This document shows, one piece after another, positions 17,345-26,227 of a stretch of DNA of 32,614 bases (positions within the stretch are counted from its first letter, which is position 1; each line of letters begins with the position of its first letter). The DNA lies in assembly GCF_937863595.1 (NCBI RefSeq), contig NZ_CALMGQ010000035.1:1-32614 (forward strand), in the 5' to 3' direction. The notes beneath the pieces are model-generated. The model was not told the origin of the DNA and ran no database searches. It saw only the letters and a program-made list of their open reading frames with translations. This DNA is from an uncultured Cytophaga sp. GTDB taxonomy: Bacteria; Bacteroidota; Bacteroidia; Cytophagales; Cytophagaceae. A program made the translations under genes and the position numbers.

Positions 17345-17965
17345 TTGCAAATCATACATAAATACTTCAAGAACTTAACGGCAGATCAAATTGAAAAATT
17401 TACTGCCTTAAAAGACTTATATACCGAATGGAACGATAAAATTAATGTCGTTTCCAGAAAAGATATTGAACAATTATACGAACGTCACGTTTTGCACTCC
17501 TTAGGCATAGCAAAAGTTATGTCATTTAAGCCGGGCACGCGTATATTAGATGTTGGAACAGGTGGTGGTTTTCCAGGAGTTCCACTAGCTATTTTATTCC
17601 CAGAATGCGAATTCCATTTAGTAGATTCCATTGGTAAAAAAATCAAGGTAGTTCAAGAAGTTTGTGCAGCAGCAGGAATTAAAAACGTAACTGCTACCCA
17701 CGGCAGAGCAGAAGATGTAAGCGGGAATTATCATTTTGTAGTAAGTCGTGCAGTTACACGCTTTAAGCCATTTTGGTCTTGGGTTAGCAGAAAATTTGCG
17801 AGCAAACAGATTAATGATTTACCCAACGGAATATTGTATTTAAAAGGTGGCGACTTAGAAGAAGAAATCCAAGAGTTGAATCGTCCAGCTTATGAATATG
17901 ATTTGAATATGTTTTTTGAAGAAGAATTTTTCGAGACAAAAAAAGTAGTCCACGTACCCGCATAA
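17345..17965 (+). CDS. rsmG: 16S rRNA (guanine-527 N7) methyltransferase
   Basis: A 206-residue RsmG (GidB). The N-terminal QIIHKYFKNLTADQIEKF and YTEWNDKINVVSRKDIEQLY are family signatures, followed by ERHVLHSL and the SAM-binding loop ILDVGTGGGFPGVPLAIL (67-84), then FHLVDSIGKKIKVV. It methylates G527 (E. coli numbering) of 16S rRNA using S-adenosylmethionine. The start is a TTG at 17345: no in-frame ATG occurs until residue 59, inside the conserved domain, and homologues start at the same point. The gap to the sigma gene is 12 bp, so the genes are probably cotranscribed. Confidence 0.95.
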   Translation: MQIIHKYFKNLTADQIEKFTALKDLYTEWNDKINVVSRKDIEQLYERHVLHSLGIAKVMSFKPGTRILDVGTGGGFPGVPLAILFPECEFHLVDSIGKKIKVVQEVCAAAGIKNVTATHGRAEDVSGNYHFVVSRAVTRFKPFWSWVSRKFASKQINDLPNGILYLKGGDLEEEIQELNRPAYEYDLNMFFEEEFFETKKVVHVPA

Positions 17966-18030
17966 TCGTTCAAAATTCGTGATTTTTTTCGTAGATTGGA
18001 GTATTATTTTTCAATCAATCTATCACATCT

Positions 18031-21000
18031 ATGAATACCATTTTCAAATCAATTGCTCTAGTTTTATTAGCAATTTCAATCTTTTCATGTAGCAAAAAAG
18101 GAGCTATAGAAATCAAAAACAAAAACTTTTCAGAAGAAGTTAATCTACAACAGAATCTTGTTATAGAATTTTCCGAAGATGTTGTTGGTGACAGTGTTGT
18201 TGATGCTTGGACCGAAGACCAACTCATCACCTTTACGCCTGCTGTTAAAGGTATGTTCAAATGGACTGCTGCAAATGAACTCACCTTCTCTCCTACTTCT
18301 GCATTTGCAGCAAGTACGGATTACAAAGCAGAAATCTCTGAGGAAATCTTAAAACAAAATCCAGATAAAAAACTTTCATTGGGAGATGAAATTAAATTTG
18401 AATTTCATACACCTTATTTGAACTTAGTTCAAATAGATAATTTTTGGGCTAAAAAGGAAAGCAATAAAGCGGTGAACGAAGTACGAATGTCTTTGACATT
18501 CAACTACAAAATAAACCCAAGTCAATTAAAAGAACTACTTAGTATCCAGATAGACAATAAGCCTGTAACTATTGATTACTACACATCTGCTGTTAGTAAT
18601 GTCGTAGAAATCGGAATCTCTGAAAGCACAACATCTTTTGATGACAAGAAGGCAATCATTAGCATAAAGGCTGGTTTAAAATGCGGAGAAAGTGCTTTTG
18701 TAACAAAAGATGCGGTTACGATAGAAAGTTTTATCAGTTCAAAAGGGACTTTTATCATTACTGGCGCAATAGCTGAATACTCGGACAAAAGCGGATACAT
18801 AAGTGTAAGTACCAATCAAGAAATTGCAACGGAAGATATTGAATCGTTAATTAAAATTGATCCTTCACTCGATTTCAGCATTGAAAAACAAGGTGCAGGA
18901 TTTTTTATTAAAGGAGAATTTACAACTGGACAAGCGTATGAATTATCTATCGACAAAAAACTTCAAGGCATTTTTGGCGGTACATTAAAAGATACCTATT
19001 CTGAAACATTGTTATTTGGCACACCCAAACCTGCCATAAGTTTCATTTCTAAAAAAGGCGTTTATCTAAGTAGTAAAGGGAATAAAAATATTGCAGTACG
19101 TATTATAAATGTTCCAAAGGTTACTGTTAAGATTTATAAAGTTTATGCAAACAACATCTATTCATTCTTTAGAAGCAATAATAACAATTACGGCTATTAT
19201 GACGATGAAGAATATTATTACGATGATTATGGAACGTCTTATTATGGACTGGAAGAAATAAGTGATGTTGTGTATGAAAAAGAAATTGAGACGAAGAATC
19301 TTAAAAAAGTAAATGGAACGTCTTTGTTGAATGTTGATTTTAGCGACATCAATCAGTTCAAAGGAATTTATGTTGTTAAAGTAAACTCTACAGAAGATCA
19401 ATGGCTGGGAGACGCTAAATATGTTTCGATATCCGATATTGGTTTGATCGCAAAAGAAGGTAAAAACGATATGTTGATTATGGCAAATTCCATTATCAAC
19501 AACGAACCTTTAGCTGACATTGAAATAAACTTAATCAGTTCGAACAACCAAACGGTTTTTACAGGTAAGACAGATGGCAGTGGTGTCATTCACATCAAAG
19601 ACCTGAAAAGTAAGATAAAAACTTTTTCAATAGGAATGGTTACTGCTACAAGTGGCAATGATTTCAACTATTTAAATCTCAGAGACAGCTACGTTGGCAA
19701 TACCGATTACGAAACAGGTGGTGCAAAAGAAAACGAAGCGGGCTACGAAGCATTTATTTATGGAGACAGAGAAATATACAGACCAGGAGAAACGGTGCAC
19801 ATCAACTCCATTGTGCGTGATGTAAAATGGAATGCACTAAAAGCCGTACCTGTAAAAATGAAAGTAGTGTTGCCAAATGGTAAAGACTTTCAAAACATAC
19901 GTGGCACATTAAACGAACAAGGTGCATTTGAAACATCCTTCAAACTCCCTGAATCAACTGTAACAGGTACCTACTCTGTTGAACTGTATACTTCTACGAA
20001 TGTATTGTTGAATTCAATTCGTATCAGTGTAGAAGAATTTATTCCGGATAGAATTAAAGTTACAGCAACGGTAAACAAACCGGAGTTGGTATTAAGCGAA
20101 AATCTTGTTACAAACTTGCAGGCTATGAATTTATTCGGTCCGCCGGCATCGAACAGAAACTATGAAGTAGAACTTTCATTGACACGTAAATATTTTAGTG
20201 CTGAAAAATATTCAAATTATGACTTCGGGATTAATGCTTCTTCTTACAATGAATTTGAAAGCGAAGTACGTGAAGGCAAAACAGATGCTGAAGGCAAAGG
20301 AACACAATCCTTCTCTTTCCCTTCAGCCTATAAAAATTCGGGTGTACTTGAAGGTAAAATTTATACGACAGTATTTGATGAATCAGGCAGACCGGTACAT
20401 CAATTAAATAGAGTCGATGTCTATACACAAGAAACTTTTTATGGTATTCAGTATACCGATAGTTATGTAGGAACAAACCAACCGTTTAGCATACCTATGA
20501 TAGCGGTAAACCGCAAAGGAGTAGCAATCGCTGCTGAAGCTAGAGTTGAAGTGATCAAATACGAATGGCAAACAGTCATGCAAAAAACGTATGGCGATGA
20601 TTACCGCTATGTTTCGCAGAAAAAAGTTCGGGTAATGGAAAACAAAACCATCCGCCTTTCTGCAACGGGACAATCATTTGTTTTCACTCCGATCCAATCG
20701 GGTGAATATGAAGTGCGCTTGTATGCACCCAATGCACAATCGTATGTAAGCAATTATTTCTATGCCTATGGTTGGGGCAATACCTCTTCTACTTCTTTTG
20801 AAGTAAATACAGAAGGAAAAGTAACCATTGAAACAGATAAGAAAGAATATAATACAGGTGATGAAGCAAAATTATTATTCAAAACACCTTTTGAAGGCAA
20901 GTTGATTGTAACGATCGAACGCAACGAAATCTTTGAATACAAAGTTCTTGAAACAAACAATCGTTCTGCATCAATGACGGTTTCGTTATCGGATGCGTAT

Positions 21001-23448
21001 CTTCCAAACGTATATGTTACTGCAACTTTAATCAAACCGAATACAGATCAAAAAGTACCTTTAACTGTTGCGCATGGTTTCCAAAATGTAACAGTTAACA
21101 AATCAGAAAATAAATTACCCATAGAAATTACAGCAGTTGCAAGCAGCAGATCTAGAACAAAACAAAAGATTTGTATCAAAACAAAAGCAGAATCAAATAT
21201 AGAGGTTACTATCGCTGTTGTAGATGAAGGTATCCTTCAATTGAAAAACACACAAACACCTGATCCATATAATTACTTCTACCGCAAACGTGCACTTGAA
21301 GTAAATTCTTATGATGTGTATGCGCGATTACTATCTGAATTAAGCACCTCTACAAGTAAAGTTGGTGGTGATGGATACAATCTAAGCAAACGTGCAAATC
21401 CGCTTACAAACAAACGTGTAAAACTCGTTACCTTCTGGAGTGGAATTTTAAAAACGAATTCAAGCGGTGAAGCATGTTATGAAATTGACATTCCTCAATT
21501 CTCGGGCGATTTGCGTATCATGGCAGTAGCTTATAAAGACAATCATTTTGGTTCTGCACAGAAAAATATGAAAGTAGCAGATCCGATTGTAATCTCTACT
21601 GCGTTACCTCGTTTTTTAAGTCCGGGTGATGTATTGACAATGCCTATTACCATGAGCAATACAACCAATAAGCCAATGAGTGCATCTGTTACTATTGGTA
21701 TGACAGGCAATGTAAAAATTGATGGTGCAAGCAGCCAACAAGTAACCATCCCTGCAAATTCTGAAAAACAAGTATCGTTTTCAGTAATAGCTGATCAGAA
21801 AATCGGATTGGCACAAATCACTACCCTCGTAAAAGCAAACAACGAAGAGTTTAAAGAAGTGACTGACATCACCGTGAGACCCATTACGTCATTGATTAAA
21901 GTAAGTGGTTCAGGATCTGTAAATGGGGGCAATACAGCTAGCTTTAAAATAGAAAATGACTTTGTACCTTCTAGTACAAGTAGTAAAATTGTGGTAAGTA
22001 AATCGCCGATGGTTGGCTTTACTAAAAACTTGAGTTATTTGATTGGCTATCCATACGGATGTATTGAACAAACAACTTCTCGTTCTTTCCCTCAATTGTA
22101 CATTCGCGATTTAATGAAAGAATTAAAACAAGCGAATTACACCAATGTATCTCCTGAAAAAATGGTACAAGAAGGCATCAATCGCATCTACACCATGCAA
22201 ACATATAACGGCGGCTTCAGTTACTGGCCAGGTCATTATGAAAGCGATTGGTGGGGAACTACATACGCAACACACTTCTTAATTGAAGCAAAAAAAGCGG
22301 GTTACGATGTACAAGGAACAGTGATTGACAAAGCACTTAGTTACTTAAAAAGTAAAGTAAAAGAAAAAGGTCAATATACGTATTGGTATTACAATGCAGG
22401 TGGCGGGGAAACATCGCGTGTGATTGCAGCAAAAGAAATATTCTATTCGTTATATGTAATGAGTTTATACAACCAACAAGATTTGTCGGTAATGAACTTC
22501 TATAAAACGAACACTTCTATGCTTGCATTAGACAGTAAGTATTTATTAGCTGCAACCTACTTACGAATTGGAGATCAAGCATCGTACAGAACGTTATTGC
22601 CAAGTACATTCAACGGAGAGAAATCCGTTAACAGTTTTGGTGGAAGTTATTACAGTTACATTCGTGACATGGCAATCATCTTAGATGTAATGGTTGAAAA
22701 TGATCCAAACAATGCGCAAGTTGGCATGTTGGCGAAACACTTAAGCGAACAAGTTAAAAATCAGTATTATTTAAATACACAAGAAACGGCGTTCGCTTTA
22801 ATTGCCTTAGGGAAAATTGCACGTAAAAATGCAGATGCGACCGTTACAGCAGATATCAAAAGCAATAATGCAAGCATCGGCACCTATAGCACGGGTGTAT
22901 TTGCTTCCACTAAAAACCAATCGAATAATACCATTTCAATTGTGGCAAAAGGAACAGGTACACTTTATTATTCATGGGAAGCAGAAGGCTTGAGCGAATC
23001 AGGTATTGTGAAAGAAGAAGATAAATACATTGTAGCACGTAGACAATATTTTGATCGCAATGGAGCGGCAATTAATAGTTCAAGTTTCAAACAAAACGAT
23101 TTGGTAATTGTACGTTTAGCGGTACAAGCGATAGACAATTCACGCATCGAAAATGTTGTATTGACGGACATGTTGCCTGCTGGTTTTGAAATCGAAAATC
23201 CAAGATTGAATGATTTAACAGAAGCAAGTTGGATCAAGAATAATTCAACGCCAGAATATTTCGACATTCGTGACGACCGTATCAACATGTTTGTAACAGC
23301 AACCAATTCTACACGCTATTATTATTATATGGTTCGTGCAGTAAGTGTCGGAACATTTAAAGTAGGACCTGTAAGTGCTGATGCAATGTATAATGGAGAA
23401 TACCATTCTTACAATGGCGCTGGTACAATCACCATCTCTGAGAAATAA
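18031..23448 (+). CDS. Bacterial alpha-2-macroglobulin lipoprotein (thioester type)
   Basis: An 1805-residue protein. The N-terminus ends in the lipobox ISIFSC (C20), giving a membrane-anchored lipoprotein. Beta-rich macroglobulin domains fill most of the first 1200 residues, including the MG2-type YRPGETVHINSIVRD (about 581-595) and the conserved VAVVDEGILQL-like segment VTIAVVDEGILQL (about 1059-1071). The thioester domain (about 1335-1640) carries GCIEQTTSRSFP with C1344-x-E-Q1347, the intact thioester bond motif. Such proteins trap attacking proteases through bait cleavage and covalent capture. A Tyr/Asp/Asn-rich stretch sits at about 380-403. It is followed 115 bp later by penicillin-binding protein 1C, the partner seen in many bacteria (YfhM/PbpC in E. 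coli), pointing to defence and repair of the periplasm. Confidence 0.94.
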   Translation: MNTIFKSIALVLLAISIFSCSKKGAIEIKNKNFSEEVNLQQNLVIEFSEDVVGDSVVDAWTEDQLITFTPAVKGMFKWTAANELTFSPTSAFAASTDYKAEISEEILKQNPDKKLSLGDEIKFEFHTPYLNLVQIDNFWAKKESNKAVNEVRMSLTFNYKINPSQLKELLSIQIDNKPVTIDYYTSAVSNVVEIGISESTTSFDDKKAIISIKAGLKCGESAFVTKDAVTIESFISSKGTFIITGAIAEYSDKSGYISVSTNQEIATEDIESLIKIDPSLDFSIEKQGAGFFIKGEFTTGQAYELSIDKKLQGIFGGTLKDTYSETLLFGTPKPAISFISKKGVYLSSKGNKNIAVRIINVPKVTVKIYKVYANNIYSFFRSNNNNYGYYDDEEYYYDDYGTSYYGLEEISDVVYEKEIETKNLKKVNGTSLLNVDFSDINQFKGIYVVKVNSTEDQWLGDAKYVSISDIGLIAKEGKNDMLIMANSIINNEPLADIEINLISSNNQTVFTGKTDGSGVIHIKDLKSKIKTFSIGMVTATSGNDFNYLNLRDSYVGNTDYETGGAKENEAGYEAFIYGDREIYRPGETVHINSIVRDVKWNALKAVPVKMKVVLPNGKDFQNIRGTLNEQGAFETSFKLPESTVTGTYSVELYTSTNVLLNSIRISVEEFIPDRIKVTATVNKPELVLSENLVTNLQAMNLFGPPASNRNYEVELSLTRKYFSAEKYSNYDFGINASSYNEFESEVREGKTDAEGKGTQSFSFPSAYKNSGVLEGKIYTTVFDESGRPVHQLNRVDVYTQETFYGIQYTDSYVGTNQPFSIPMIAVNRKGVAIAAEARVEVIKYEWQTVMQKTYGDDYRYVSQKKVRVMENKTIRLSATGQSFVFTPIQSGEYEVRLYAPNAQSYVSNYFYAYGWGNTSSTSFEVNTEGKVTIETDKKEYNTGDEAKLLFKTPFEGKLIVTIERNEIFEYKVLETNNRSASMTVSLSDAYLPNVYVTATLIKPNTDQKVPLTVAHGFQNVTVNKSENKLPIEITAVASSRSRTKQKICIKTKAESNIEVTIAVVDEGILQLKNTQTPDPYNYFYRKRALEVNSYDVYARLLSELSTSTSKVGGDGYNLSKRANPLTNKRVKLVTFWSGILKTNSSGEACYEIDIPQFSGDLRIMAVAYKDNHFGSAQKNMKVADPIVISTALPRFLSPGDVLTMPITMSNTTNKPMSASVTIGMTGNVKIDGASSQQVTIPANSEKQVSFSVIADQKIGLAQITTLVKANNEEFKEVTDITVRPITSLIKVSGSGSVNGGNTASFKIENDFVPSSTSSKIVVSKSPMVGFTKNLSYLIGYPYGCIEQTTSRSFPQLYIRDLMKELKQANYTNVSPEKMVQEGINRIYTMQTYNGGFSYWPGHYESDWWGTTYATHFLIEAKKAGYDVQGTVIDKALSYLKSKVKEKGQYTYWYYNAGGGETSRVIAAKEIFYSLYVMSLYNQQDLSVMNFYKTNTSMLALDSKYLLAATYLRIGDQASYRTLLPSTFNGEKSVNSFGGSYYSYIRDMAIILDVMVENDPNNAQVGMLAKHLSEQVKNQYYLNTQETAFALIALGKIARKNADATVTADIKSNNASIGTYSTGVFASTKNQSNNTISIVAKGTGTLYYSWEAEGLSESGIVKEEDKYIVARRQYFDRNGAAINSSSFKQNDLVIVRLAVQAIDNSRIENVVLTDMLPAGFEIENPRLNDLTEASWIKNNSTPEYFDIRDDRINMFVTATNSTRYYYYMVRAVSVGTFKVGPVSADAMYNGEYHSYNGAGTITISEK

Positions 23449-23484
23449 GATTTATAAATCATAGTGATAAATAACTTATAAACT

Positions 23485-23528
23485 AAATAGATTTGTCTGA
23501 GCTAATCATCGTTCAGGCAAATTTATTT
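23485..23528 (+). terminator. Hairpin between the A2M and pbpC genes (terminator or attenuator)
   Basis: Arms 23485-23500 and 23513-23528 pair at 14 of 16 positions, and both exceptions can be G-T or A-C type mismatches. The right arm is AT-rich (ATTTATTT) but no clean T-tract follows. It ends 35 nt before the TTG start of pbpC, so partial termination could lower PBP1C relative to A2M. Confidence 0.5.
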
Positions 23529-23563
23529 ACATATTTAAACGACTTATCGTTAACGAAACAATA

Positions 23564-25873
23564 TTGAATACCACTCCGTATAAAAAAATATTCAAAAGGC
23601 TTGCACTATCTTGTGTAAGCCTTTTTGTATTGTTTTTTGTACTGCATGTACTATTCCCGATAGCACCCATACCTACCTATTCAACCGTTGTTACAGCAGA
23701 TAACAATGAAGTGTTACATGCATTTTTAAGTAAGGATGATAAATGGCGTTTTAAAATAAGTACCAAAGAAATTCATCCCGATTTAAAAATTGCATTTATA
23801 AATAAAGAAGATAAGTATTTTTATTATCACCCAGGCATCAATCCATTTGCTATAGGCAGAGCAACGTTCAACAATATTTTACAAAACAAAAAAACATCGG
23901 GTGCATCCACCATTACCATGCAAGTGGTACGTTTGTTAGAACCTAGAGAAAGAACCTACTTAAATAAAATCGTAGAATTATTTAGAGCATTACAATTTGA
24001 ATGGACCTACACCAAAGATGAGATTCTTGAAATGTACATCAATTTTGTACCTTATGGTTCAAACATTGAAGGTGTAAAAGCAGCATCACTACTCTACTTT
24101 CAAAAATCACCCGAGCAATTGAGTTTGGCACAAATTGTTTCTTTAACCATTATCCCCAACCGACCTGTATCCTTAAATCCACAGCGCCATCCAGATCGAC
24201 TGATGCAAGAACGCAATAGATGGCTGAGCCGTTTTAAAGAAGAAGCATTATTTGATAGCGAACGCATAGCTGATGCTATAAAAGAAAATGTGCATGCCAA
24301 ACGGATGGCACTACCCAGAAAAGCCCAACATCTAAGCATACGATTGCATCGCAAATATCCACGCACAACCGAGATTCAAACCTCTATAAAAATATCAACC
24401 CAAGAGCGTGCACACATGTTGGTTACCAATTACATGGCGCGTATCAAAAAACTAGCCATTCATAACTGTGCAGTTATCGTGCTCAACAACGAAACAAAAA
24501 AAGTGGAAGCCTACATCGGTTCGCAAAATTTTAATGACAGCGAATTTCAAGGTCAGGTGGATGGGGCAAATTCTATCCGCTCCCCTGGTAGTACGCTGAA
24601 GCCGTTTATATTTGGACTGGCATTTGACAAAGGCATATTAACGCCTAAAATGGTTATTGAAGACATTCCAACCAATTTTGATGGCTACGCTCCTACTAAT
24701 TTTGATGAGAAGTTTAACGGTCTTGTAACCGTAGAAAAATCACTTGCCTTTTCGTTAAACATACCTGCTGTAAAAACCATAGAGCAATTAACGCCCAAAG
24801 CATTTACGAATGTTTTGGTAAAGAGTGGCTTTAAACAAATCAAGCGTGATTACAATCATCTAGGCTTATCAGTAGCCTTGGGTGGCTGTGGCGTTACCCT
24901 AGAAGAGCTTACACACATGTATAGCATCTTCTCCCAAAAAGGCATGTTATACAATTATCCTGTATTAGAATCAGACACCAGTCAGTATGCGGTACGGATA
25001 CTTTCAGAACCTTCTTCCTATATGGTTTCTGAAATCTTAACGCAGCTCGTGCGTCCTGATTTACCCAACAACATGCAAAGTAGTTTTCACGTGCCGCATA
25101 TTGCTTGGAAAACGGGTACATCTTTCGGTCGCAAAGATGCTTGGTGCGTAGGTTACAACCAAAAATACACCATTGGTGTTTGGCTTGGAAACTTTGATGC
25201 CATGGGTATTCATGAATTAACAGGTGCAGACATAGCTACGCCTTTACTCTTTGAATTATTCAACACCCTCGATTACAATTCGCAACAACATTGGTTTTTT
25301 AAACCCAAGGGATTAGAGTTGCGCACGGTTTGTACTTACAGTGGATTACCCATGGGTGAATTTTGCACCGAAAGCATTATCGATCAATATATTCCCAAAG
25401 TGTCTAGCAATGAAGTATGCAGACACATCAAGGAATGTTTGATATCTGCCGATCAAAAATACAGCTATTGTACTTCATGTACACCTGATGGTGGCTATAT
25501 CGCTGAAACATATCCAAACTTATCGGTTGCGCTGGCTGATTTTTATGATTCGCAACGAATCCCCTATAAAAAGCAACCCATACACAACCCAATGTGCAAG
25601 CGGATCATGCAGGATCAAAACCCTAAGATTGTTTCGCCCGACAACAACCGTGAATATTTAATTGAACGTGCCGTACCCACAGAACTGCAATTAAAATGCA
25701 TCGTACCCAACGATGTACAAAAAGTGTATTGGTATATCAACAATAAATTCTATAAGGAAGCCACTCCAAAAGAAGAAGTATTTTTCTTACCGAATGAAGG
25801 CACTACAAAAATATCATGTAGCGATGATCGAGGCAGGAATAGTAGCATGCATATTAAGGTGGATTTTTACTAA
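23564..25873 (+). CDS. pbpC: Penicillin-binding protein 1C (bifunctional transglycosylase/transpeptidase)
   Basis: A 769-residue bifunctional PBP. One transmembrane anchor (about 12-32) precedes a GT51 transglycosylase domain with catalytic glutamate in NKEDKYFYYHPGINPFAIGR and with GASTITMQVVRLL and MYINFVPYGSNIEGV. The transpeptidase domain has S343-T-L-K346 (in SPGSTLKPF), SLN in LAFSLNIPA and KTG in WKTGTSFGRKD. A Cys-rich linker (CTYSGLPMGEFC, YCTSCTPDG) and a C-terminal BiPBP_C beta domain (about 670-769) complete the PBP1C layout. It builds and crosslinks peptidoglycan at the inner membrane. No in-frame ATG exists before the transglycosylase domain, so the TTG at 23564 is the likely start. 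Its neighbour is the A2M gene. Confidence 0.95.
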   Translation: MNTTPYKKIFKRLALSCVSLFVLFFVLHVLFPIAPIPTYSTVVTADNNEVLHAFLSKDDKWRFKISTKEIHPDLKIAFINKEDKYFYYHPGINPFAIGRATFNNILQNKKTSGASTITMQVVRLLEPRERTYLNKIVELFRALQFEWTYTKDEILEMYINFVPYGSNIEGVKAASLLYFQKSPEQLSLAQIVSLTIIPNRPVSLNPQRHPDRLMQERNRWLSRFKEEALFDSERIADAIKENVHAKRMALPRKAQHLSIRLHRKYPRTTEIQTSIKISTQERAHMLVTNYMARIKKLAIHNCAVIVLNNETKKVEAYIGSQNFNDSEFQGQVDGANSIRSPGSTLKPFIFGLAFDKGILTPKMVIEDIPTNFDGYAPTNFDEKFNGLVTVEKSLAFSLNIPAVKTIEQLTPKAFTNVLVKSGFKQIKRDYNHLGLSVALGGCGVTLEELTHMYSIFSQKGMLYNYPVLESDTSQYAVRILSEPSSYMVSEILTQLVRPDLPNNMQSSFHVPHIAWKTGTSFGRKDAWCVGYNQKYTIGVWLGNFDAMGIHELTGADIATPLLFELFNTLDYNSQQHWFFKPKGLELRTVCTYSGLPMGEFCTESIIDQYIPKVSSNEVCRHIKECLISADQKYSYCTSCTPDGGYIAETYPNLSVALADFYDSQRIPYKKQPIHNPMCKRIMQDQNPKIVSPDNNREYLIERAVPTELQLKCIVPNDVQKVYWYINNKFYKEATPKEEVFFLPNEGTTKISCSDDRGRNSSMHIKVDFY

Positions 25874-25875
25874 AG

Positions 25876-25935
25876 CCGGAGGCTGAATGCTTAAGGCCTA
25901 AGGCGGAAAGCCTAATGCTAAATGCTGGCGCAAGC
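25876..25935. repeat. Short degenerate GC-richer repeat tract after pbpC
   Basis: Variants of GGCTGAATGCT, AAGGCCTAAGGC and AAAGCCTAATGCTAAATGCT run together directly after the pbpC stop. The base composition is richer in GC than the surroundings, and the tract reads like a decayed short repeat. It leads into the palindromic element that begins at 25940. Confidence 0.45.
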
Positions 25936-25939
25936 ATTC

Positions 25940-26150
25940 CATCTCGCAATTCGCCTCAGTTGCGTCTTTTCAGACAAGCGATTGATTGCCTCTGAGGCCT
26001 TGCCATGGTTGGTGTTCCTGCCAGTACTACAGATTGATATTGATCGACTATTACGCAGGGGCACCAACCATTCTATCGACAAGCAGAAATTCGACGTAAC
26101 AACAGACAGTGCTTGTCGGTTGGCAAAAAAGATACAACCGAGGCGAGATG
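25940..26150. repeat. 211-bp imperfect palindromic intergenic element (MITE- or REP-like)
   Basis: Ends are CATCTCGC (25940-25947) and GCGAGATG (26143-26150). The outer arms share CTCAGTTGCGTCTTTT on the left with CTCGGTTGTATCTTTT on the right arm read in reverse, then ACAAGC. At the centre, 26005-26021 pairs with 26055-26071 (ATGGTTGGTG / CACCAACCAT plus CTGC / GCAG). The whole segment could fold into one long interrupted hairpin. The 354-bp gap 25874-26227 holds only this element and the short repeat tract; an 80-codon open frame across it has no coding character. Confidence 0.6.
26009..26060 (+). repeat. Dispersed repeat core, copy A
   Basis: This 52-bp core matches 29229-29280 without gaps at 39 of 52 positions. 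Both begin TTGGTG and share TATTACGCAG near the end. It forms the centre of the 211-bp palindrome. Confidence 0.6.
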
Positions 26151-26227
26151 CGCAGTTGCCTTAAACTGCAGAAAACGCGTCGTAAAGATAGTTGCTATGC
26201 ACTCTTGTTTAAATGAAAACCTCTAAA

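Noticed and set aside
18031..25873. A2M plus PBP1C as a new system
   Set aside because: The linkage of bacterial alpha-2-macroglobulin with PbpC is already known in many bacteria.
25922..26164. 80-codon open frame between pbpC and the NHL gene
   Set aside because: It lies across the palindromic element and repeat tract, lacks a domain or signal, and its composition follows the inverted repeats rather than coding sequence.
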